A DNA stretch of 64,000 bases from an uncultured Clostridia bacterium (lineage in GTDB: Bacteria > Bacillota > Clostridia > Lachnospirales > Lachnospiraceae): NCBI GenBank assembly GCA_948467395.1, contig CAOKDX010000004.1, positions 120,761 to 184,760 on the forward strand, in the 5' to 3' direction. Both the position numbers and the translations under genes were made by a program. Below, piece by piece: positions 58,949-64,000 of the stretch (its first letter is position 1; each line of letters opens with the position of its first letter). The notes beneath the pieces are model-generated. The model ran no database searches, was not told the origin of the DNA, and saw nothing but the letters and a program-made list of their open reading frames with translations.

Positions 58949-59398
58949 TCAGTCTTCCTCATCGTCTTCGATCAGGAAAAAGTCATCCTCATCCTCACAG
59001 CGGTTTGCCGGAGAAAACAAGTTCCCACTCATACCCCCCTGCATTCCCACTCCTAAGCGGAAATCCCGCTTCTGCGCCAGAAAATATGGTCTGCCGTTTA
59101 ACGCCGCAATCTCGGCTGGGCTGTCAACTACGGCAAATCCTTCCGACAGAAAATTGTAAAAACCTTTTTCTGCCATCGTATCAAGAATCTCCCTTACTCT
59201 GGCGGCACTGAGGTTGCCCCATATCATGTGTACCAAGCCCGACACTGCCATGATACCTGTTACCTCGGCATCCATTTGTTTCGCCTTTATGACTACCCTC
59301 TTTTTCCCTTCGGCAAAATCTACTGTTTTCTCCTTGATGCAGTGGATATCCTGCATTACCTCCTGCAGTTCTGCCCTGGGTGTTAAAATCCTCACCAT
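58949..59398 (-). CDS. Unknown protein with acidic tail, first gene of the DUF262 operon
   Basis: A 149-residue protein: MVRILTPRAELQEVMQDIHC, a helical middle with SGLVHMIWGNLSAARVREILDTM that looks like a winged-helix or helix-turn-helix, and a strongly acidic end (CEDEDDFFLIEDDEED). No family recognised. AAGGAGG provides the site for the ATG at 59398, although the frame is open further upstream. Such an acidic tail could mimic DNA or bind a basic partner. Fourteen bases separate it from the DUF262 gene. Confidence 0.6.
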   Translation of the reverse strand: MVRILTPRAELQEVMQDIHCIKEKTVDFAEGKKRVVIKAKQMDAEVTGIMAVSGLVHMIWGNLSAARVREILDTMAEKGFYNFLSEGFAVVDSPAEIAALNGRPYFLAQKRDFRLGVGMQGGMSGNLFSPANRCEDEDDFFLIEDDEED

Positions 59399-59666
59399 GT
59401 GCAATTCCTCCTTTTCTTTGTTTGATTGTTTTGATACGGGAATGCTGTGTTCTGCCAAATATACGGCAGAACAGCTTTTCCGTATGCTATCTATCACTCT
59501 GCCGGGAGGAAAAGTCAAGTTAATTTTTTGTTTTTTGTTAAAAAATGGCTGGAGAACGTGCTCCAGCCACTGTTTCAGGGGGGGTACGGGGGTATGAAAA
59601 AAATATAGCCAAACTCGCCACATGGATTGGAAATCTATTTTTACTGGCGTGTTTTCAGCAGAATCG

Positions 59667-59798
59667 TAACCATTTTTTATCCAAATATAGTCATTTTCAT
59701 ACTACTTTTTACGGAAAAATCTCTCTTTTCTATACTACCTTTTTATTGAAAATTGTCATCTTCTATACTACTTTTTTTCTTTAAATAACCCATGTGGA
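59667..59798. repeat. Right 33-base-period direct repeats
   Basis: Three units starting TACTACTTTTT (59700), TACTACCTTTTT (59733) and TACTACTTTTT (59766), exactly 33 bases apart, with a diverged fourth unit at 59667 (TAACCATTTTT). Confidence 0.78.
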
Positions 59799-59981
59799 TA
59801 TTAATTTTACACAGTATGAAAACATAGCATGATGCATTATCCAAAAATTACTCCTAAGGCTGATTTTCATACCAAGAGATATTTTTTTGTATGCTGAGGC
59901 ATTAAAATCACCTTTGGCACTATAACCGTGCAATATTATCTTACATGTTGTGAGAGAGATTACTCAGCGATATCGCTTATG

Positions 59982-60017
59982 GACCATATCAAAAAAAAAT
60001 TTTGATGTGGTCTTTTT
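59982..60017 (+). terminator. Terminator upstream of the methyltransferase gene
   Basis: GACCATATCAAAA pairs with TTTTGATGTGGTC and is followed by TTTTTT; it may insulate the methyltransferase from upstream transcription or act as an attenuator in its leader. Confidence 0.7.
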
Positions 60018-60129
60018 TGCACCTCCATTTCAATTGTACGTTGCGAGACTGCAACTGAGATCAAATATAACAAACATCAAATTTTGAAACAAAAAACGGC
60101 AATCTGCCACAATTGAAAGGAGAACGACT

Positions 60130-61533
60130 ATGAAAAAGAAAATTAGCCGGAAAACATCAGTAAATATCAAAAGAGGGCTTGCAAATGCGTATGGAGGATG
60201 CGGCTGTGAGATGAAAAAGGCGGTTCTGGAGATCAGACCAGAGTATTTGGGCGATCCAGCATTACGCAAATTGTTTGCAAAATATAAGATAACTGTCTCA
60301 AGGGGCGAAAAGCATCTGTGGCAAAACAAAAAATATTTCGACGAGCTGTTTACCTTGCTTTTCCCATACCCATTTGACAGAACAAAATCGGACAAAGTAA
60401 GCCTGCATCTGGGAGCAGATCAAATAACCACTATCCATACATTGTCGGGTGAAGAAACGCTGACTGAAGGATTTTCCTGGCTTCTCCTGCTTCATCATGC
60501 CATACGACAGCAAGATAACATCTCGCAGGTTAATGCTAATGCCGCCAATTTTTATAAGCACATTCTTAAATTAGCAACGATCCCGGCTCATACCGCTCCC
60601 AGCCGACATACACCCGCCTCCACGCCCAAGAAACCCTCGGATACTGGTCTGAAAGTTCTTGGAAATAAAAAATGGTTTTTGGATAATTTTGAGGAAATCA
60701 TACAGGCACTTCCTAATTCTGTAGATACTTTTGTAGAGTCTTGCACGGGGAGTGGTATCGTTGCCTTCGAAGCCTGCAAACAAAAACGTTTCAAGCGCAT
60801 TATCACGAATGATATTTATTGGCATAAATCCAATTACCTTCGGGCATTTTTCCTTGCATCAGATGCCCTGAAAGCCGCCTGCCTTTCCCTGAGACCTGAC
60901 CGGTCAACCTATGATGAGGCAAATAAAGTTATCGAAAAATATAAAGATTATTCGACGGATGAGATTCTTCCTGATGTTGCCGCCAGATACCTTTTTATCA
61001 ACTACTGCAACAATTCTAGGGGAAGATTGAACCCCAATAATATCCTTGAGGGCAATGAGGGTGCTACAGAAAAATATATAAAATATCTGGACTCTCTCTG
61101 GAACTCTTATCGCTCTGGAAAAAAGGTTATTATACATAACGAGGATGCCTCAGTCACCATAAAAAAGCATAACCGAAAAAAGCATCTTCTTTTCGTTGAC
61201 CCACCATACCCTGAAACAAAGGGATATGAAAACAAGTTCTCATCGGAAAATTTTGGGGAAATTGCAAAGGATACGATTGCCTTCAACGGATACTTCATCT
61301 TCTGCTGCAGGATAACAAAAAAGCATGGCAAAATACATGAACATGACGGTGCATATGGCATGGATGACCTGCACATTAAACATATCATTGACAACTCCTT
61401 TTTGGGACATGGACTTTATTTTCGGGATTACCCCTATAATAAAAGTGGCGTCGCCATCGAACGTGTCATAACAAACTTCCCCTTCCCCGGCTGCTCTCAC
61501 TACGACACTGGTCAGCCTTGGCAGGGAGAATGA
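60130..61533 (+). CDS. D12-class DNA adenine N6-methyltransferase
   Basis: A 467-residue protein. The first 150 residues form an unrecognised N-terminal region, cysteine-containing at the start (GGCGCEMKK). From about 175 on it is a Dam-like D12-class methyltransferase: LGNKKWFLDNFEEII, motif I FVESCTGSGIVAFEA (AdoMet pocket), TNDIY, and catalytic motif IV LLFVDPPYPETKGY. It should methylate adenine in a short target, protecting the island or altering its regulation; no restriction partner is adjacent. The terminal 25 codons plus terminator are duplicated at 46443-46705. It faces the right recombinase, separated by a shared terminator. GAAAGGAGAACG precedes the ATG. Confidence 0.88.
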   Translation: MKKKISRKTSVNIKRGLANAYGGCGCEMKKAVLEIRPEYLGDPALRKLFAKYKITVSRGEKHLWQNKKYFDELFTLLFPYPFDRTKSDKVSLHLGADQITTIHTLSGEETLTEGFSWLLLLHHAIRQQDNISQVNANAANFYKHILKLATIPAHTAPSRHTPASTPKKPSDTGLKVLGNKKWFLDNFEEIIQALPNSVDTFVESCTGSGIVAFEACKQKRFKRIITNDIYWHKSNYLRAFFLASDALKAACLSLRPDRSTYDEANKVIEKYKDYSTDEILPDVAARYLFINYCNNSRGRLNPNNILEGNEGATEKYIKYLDSLWNSYRSGKKVIIHNEDASVTIKKHNRKKHLLFVDPPYPETKGYENKFSSENFGEIAKDTIAFNGYFIFCCRITKKHGKIHEHDGAYGMDDLHIKHIIDNSFLGHGLYFRDYPYNKSGVAIERVITNFPFPGCSHYDTGQPWQGE

Positions 61534-61702
61534 AAATCTTTCCATAATCTGAGAAAAACAAACCCAGCCCATCAGAGTTTACCCTCTGAATGGACTGAGT
61601 TTTATACTTTCTTATACCAACTTCAAGAAATTAGACATTCCTCAAAGCCCCATAAATTCAGACTTTTTCAATTGCTCACTTCTGTGCAATCGCTGCCTGT
61701 GC
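61460..61702 (+). repeat. Right copy of the methyltransferase-end direct repeat
   Basis: 243 bases closely matching 46443-46705 in the same orientation. It covers the methyltransferase 3' end, its terminator and the last 20 codons of the right recombinase, so that C-terminus is encoded by repeated sequence. Confidence 0.85.
61560..61604. terminator. Bidirectional terminator hairpin (right copy)
   Basis: AAACCCAG plus CCAT pair with ATGG plus CTGAGTTT, with an additional inner CAGAG/CTCTG stem; A- and T-tracts flank both sides. It lies between convergent methyltransferase and recombinase genes. Confidence 0.75.
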
Positions 61703-63483
61703 AGAAAGGTAAAAACAAGGGGGTTTTTGAGGAACATTCCGTTGTCCTCATTCTCTTTCCTATGTAACGAGGAAATCTGTTCGATTTCCTCCAATTTGAC
61801 TACGGCTCTGTTTTTCCGTCCCTCGGCTGTAAAAGTTGCTCTGACATCAGCCGTTCCGTTCAGATTCACATACCAGTCAAAAGTGGTGTCCGATGTTGGC
61901 GTTACACGATATATAAATTGATTGATGACTTCTTCACTGACTTTTGTCCCACTAAAATCTATCAATGTATTCAACGTACTGATTATTCCGTCTAATTCAA
62001 GTCCGCTTTTCGGCTGTTCGCACTTTGGTGCTTGATTTAACTTTTCCTGTAACTGCTGAATTTCATCATCAATGGGTTTCCGCATGGTCTGATATTCTTC
62101 TTTTGACAGCTCGCCGTCCGCCCTCATAGCAATAAGATTTGTCAAGCGAGTTTGTGCCTTGTCGATTTTCGCTTTGATGGACACTGCATCATGCTGATTT
62201 TCACTAAGCCTTTCATCTTTATAATAACGCTTAATAAGGTCTACCGCAATAAGAACAGATGCCTTTCTATCCTGCCAGAGATGCTCTAACAATTCTTTTG
62301 CCATAAAATCAAGTTTCCAATCGGTTATCATCTTAATGTCGCAGTATCCTTCCGTATCTAAACCGAGAGCTTCCCGCTTTTTCTTATTTCCATTGTTTAT
62401 CTGATTGTAACATTGATAACCATAAGAAATTTTACCATCCAGCTTTGTATGCCACTTATCTTTTCGGAAAGATGAGCCGCAGGAACAACGCAGCTTGTTT
62501 ACCCATATATCTTTGGAATCACGTTTGCTATGCGTTGTCTTTGTTGTAGACACTACGGACGGCTTCATCCTGCTTTCCCTTATCTTCTGGGCTTTGTCCC
62601 ATACCTCCTGCGAAACAATGGCAGGGAAATCGCCCTCTACATATTCATAAGTGGACATATCCAGATTGTTAATCCTCTTTTGCTCCAGAAAATTGTTGCT
62701 TCTCGATTTGTTATAGCATTTCGTTCCCGTATAGGTGGCATTTTTAATCGCCCGCATAATATTAGATACGTTCCATTTTACGATTCCTGATGCCGTTTTC
62801 CTTTTTTGCTCTGTCAGCATTTTTGCAATCCTCATTGAACCATAGCCTTGCAGATACAAGTCAAATATAATCCTAACTGTTTCTGCCTGTTCTTCATTGA
62901 TGACATAGGTGTCGCCTACACGGTCATAGCCTAATATGTTTCCATTTCCATAAAGGACACCATTATCTCGGCTGATTTTCTGACCTGCTTTCACACGTTC
63001 GGAAGTCTTACGGCTTTCCTCCTGTGCCAATGTTGCCATAAGGGAAAGACGCAGCTCTCCGTCACCATCCATTGTCCAGATATTATCATCAATAAAAAAC
63101 ACCTCAACGCCGATACCCTTTAATTCTCTTGTCACCACAAGAGTGTCCACGACATTCCGAGCGAAACGGCAAACCTCCCTTGTTACAATCAAATCGAATT
63201 TACCATTTCTGGCATCTTCAATCATACGCAAGAATGCGGGGCGTTTTTTCGCCTGTGTTCCAGTGATGCCCTCATCGATATACCGTTCGCAGACAGACCA
63301 GTTCGGATGATATTTCACTTGGTCATCATACCACTGCAACTGATTTTCAAGTGCAGACAACTGTGCTTCATGTTCCGTGGAAACTCGCCCGTAAATAGCA
63401 ACTTTCCTTTCCCGATTTCTGTCAAATAACGCATAATCCGTGAGCTTAAATCTGTAATTGTATTCGTTTACCGATGTATTCAT
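61642..63483 (-). CDS. Large serine recombinase (right)
   Basis: A 613-residue recombinase paralogous in layout to that at 46.9 kb. Resolvase domain YGRVSTEHEAQLSAL with the catalytic Ser, DEGITGTQAKKRPAF, REVCRFARNVVDTL. Recombinase domain with LGYDRVGDTYVINEEQAETVRIIF. Zinc beta-ribbon KLRCSCGSSFRKD. Coiled coil SIKAKIDKAQTRLTNLIAMRADGELSKEEYQTM. The last ~20 residues (LHRQRLHRSEQLKKSEFMGL) come from the repeated block and look appended. It should catalyse integration or excision of the element bounded on this side. A SHOCT-like small gene precedes it. Confidence 0.93.
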   Translation of the reverse strand: MNTSVNEYNYRFKLTDYALFDRNRERKVAIYGRVSTEHEAQLSALENQLQWYDDQVKYHPNWSVCERYIDEGITGTQAKKRPAFLRMIEDARNGKFDLIVTREVCRFARNVVDTLVVTRELKGIGVEVFFIDDNIWTMDGDGELRLSLMATLAQEESRKTSERVKAGQKISRDNGVLYGNGNILGYDRVGDTYVINEEQAETVRIIFDLYLQGYGSMRIAKMLTEQKRKTASGIVKWNVSNIMRAIKNATYTGTKCYNKSRSNNFLEQKRINNLDMSTYEYVEGDFPAIVSQEVWDKAQKIRESRMKPSVVSTTKTTHSKRDSKDIWVNKLRCSCGSSFRKDKWHTKLDGKISYGYQCYNQINNGNKKKREALGLDTEGYCDIKMITDWKLDFMAKELLEHLWQDRKASVLIAVDLIKRYYKDERLSENQHDAVSIKAKIDKAQTRLTNLIAMRADGELSKEEYQTMRKPIDDEIQQLQEKLNQAPKCEQPKSGLELDGIISTLNTLIDFSGTKVSEEVINQFIYRVTPTSDTTFDWYVNLNGTADVRATFTAEGRKNRAVVKLEEIEQISSLHRKENEDNGMFLKNPLVFTFLHRQRLHRSEQLKKSEFMGL

Positions 63484-63523
63484 TAAGCATACCTCCTTTA
63501 ACTCAACACTATTCTATCTTCTT

Positions 63524-63661
63524 TTAAGCCGCTTGTGAAATGTGCGAATTTGAGTGTTTCACAATATTTGTATATGTGGCTTGGTTTATCAATCCTTTTT
63601 CAAGGAGTATCTCAATGAGTTTAAGAGCGGCGGTATAATCATCAATTTTTATCTCTTTCAT
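63524..63661 (-). CDS. SHOCT-like small protein preceding the right recombinase
   Basis: A 45-codon gene: [20 protein letters not shown], then [20 protein letters not shown] and a short end. It shares the L-I-x-x-L-x-E-x-x-x-I-N-Q-A-T-Y pattern with the small protein at 48761, and both lie directly upstream of a large serine recombinase. It overlaps the MazF-like gene by 20 bases, so the toxin gene, this gene and the recombinase may share a transcript. Confidence 0.72.
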   Translation of the reverse strand: MKEIKIDDYTAALKLIEILLEKGLINQATYTNIVKHSNSHISQAA

Positions 63662-64000
63662 TGCTGCCTCCCCTCAGAGAAATACTAATGGCAAGAGCCT
63701 TATCAACTCTTGCCATTATGTCCGTGGGCATTGTCCCCATATGCTGTTTTAACCTCTGTTTGTCAATCGTCCTTATCTGCTCAAGCAGGATAATGGAGTC
63801 CTTATCAAGCCCTTTGTAATCTTTCACGGCGGTATGTGTCGGCAGTTTCGCTTTTGTCTGCACTCGGCTCGTAATGGCTGCGATAATAACTGTCGGACTA
63901 TGCCTGTTGCCCATATTATTGGAAATGATAAGTACGGGTCGTGTTCCGCCCTGCTCCGAACCGACAACGGGATTAAGCTCTGCGTAGTAGATGTCGCCAC
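63642..64000 (-). CDS. PemK/MazF-family toxin (5' end beyond the window)
   Basis: The visible part is [21 protein letters not shown], then [29 protein letters not shown], and a C-terminal [20 protein letters not shown]. This is the complete MazF fold minus the first few residues, which lie past the window end. MazF toxins are sequence-specific mRNA interferases. No antitoxin gene is visible inside the window; it would be upstream. The ATG at 63914 seen in the frame is internal, because the conserved [18 protein letters not shown] segment precedes it. Confidence 0.88.
   Translation of the reverse strand, partial: GDIYYAELNPVVGSEQGGTRPVLIISNNMGNRHSPTVIIAAITSRVQTKAKLPTHTAVKDYKGLDKDSIILLEQIRTIDKQRLKQHMGTMPTDIMARVDKALAISISLRGGSNERDKN

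Larger units (their letters stand above)
49588..59037 (+). repeat. Over-represented strand-biased TACCCC motif across the island cargo
   Basis: About 40 occurrences of TACCCC on the plus strand, 27 of them ATACCCC and 15 GATACCCC, in both coding and noncoding DNA. In noncoding stretches the motif often reads on into TGAAA or CGA. The reverse form GGGGTA was noted only twice, near 59580. Outside the island TACCCC occurs roughly once per several kb. All counts are by eye. Confidence 0.75.
59399..60129. other. Intergenic between the DUF262 operon and the methyltransferase
   Basis: No gene seen. Contains the right 33-base-period repeats (59667-59798) and a plus-strand terminator (59982-60017). 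It also has GGGGTA in reversed orientation twice near 59580, the only such instances noted in the island. Confidence 0.5.

Noticed and set aside
59667-59798. CRISPR array
   Set aside because: The 33-base units are contiguous with only a partly conserved core; there are no repeat-spacer alternations, no cas genes, and at most four units.
46443-61702. The 250-base direct copies as attachment sites
   Set aside because: Large serine recombinases leave only a few bases of crossover duplication; these copies are diverged gene-end fragments, better explained by insertion of related elements.

Overview
The window looks like chromosomal DNA from a Gram-positive, low-to-mid GC gut anaerobe of the Clostridia, most likely Lachnospiraceae; the genus cannot be fixed from sequence alone. 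The basis is strong AGGAGG-type ribosome binding sites, a Leloir galactose operon using the Bacillota-type GalT, an MglBAC importer next to a YesM/YesN-type sensor, and many small families typical of these bacteria (CD3324-like, DUF3169, YhfC, SHOCT-like companions of large serine recombinases).

Region 1 (1-23 kb) is a patchwork of short accessory operons and scars. It opens with tRNA-Glu and a broken VanR-type response regulator. It then holds transporters (EamA, MATE, YoaK), Nudix hydrolases, a Phd/RelE-type toxin-antitoxin pair, and remnants of a ClpP gene, a group II intron and a tyrosine recombinase. A compact operon encodes a PLD-SF2 helicase-DUF3427 protein, a Nudix hydrolase and a nucleotidyltransferase, with a macro-domain gene upstream; this is a candidate defence or DNA-repair module. 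Further on are a kinase-like protein behind an attenuator-like leader, a CD3324-phosphotransferase fusion, and an ECF sigma factor overlapping an unknown beta-rich protein.

Region 2 (24.8-39.4 kb) is a galactose locus. galK-galE-galT run rightward. They converge on a sensory operon (YesN-like regulator, YesM-like kinase, membrane-anchored sugar-binding protein, sugar-binding lipoprotein) and on mglB-mglA-mglC, both running leftward. The MglB in front of MglA appears circularly permuted: the strand-helix segment that opens an ordinary galactose-binding protein sits at the C-terminus. The locus therefore has three binding proteins, presumably two for sensing and one for import. MglA/MglC import galactose, and GalK, GalE and GalT convert it to the UDP-sugar and glucose-1-phosphate pools.

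Region 3 (39.5-46.4 kb) returns to small chromosomal genes: a CGGC protein, MGMT, SfsA, an HNH nuclease, PAS and ABM proteins, and an XRE/DUF3169 pair. It includes decaying DUF4303- and DUF4304-type genes.

Region 4 (46.4-64 kb) is a mobile island. Two large serine recombinases, each preceded by a small SHOCT-like gene, lie at 46.9-48.9 and 61.6-63.7 kb. Imperfect direct copies (about 250 bp) of the 3' end of a D12-class adenine methyltransferase gene lie at 46.44-46.71 and 61.46-61.70 kb, so the intervening 15 kb is bracketed. Its cargo is mostly unrecognised: a retropepsin-like protease pair, a resolvase with three unknown partners, a zinc-ribbon membrane protein, a PIN/antitoxin pair and a DUF262 trio. 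The cargo is marked by a strongly strand-biased, highly over-represented ATACCCC motif and by 33-bp-period direct repeats near both ends.

Across the first 42 kb a palindromic repeat family (half-site TAGCTCAATGGC) recurs at least nine times, often overlapping the stop codon of a neighbouring gene.
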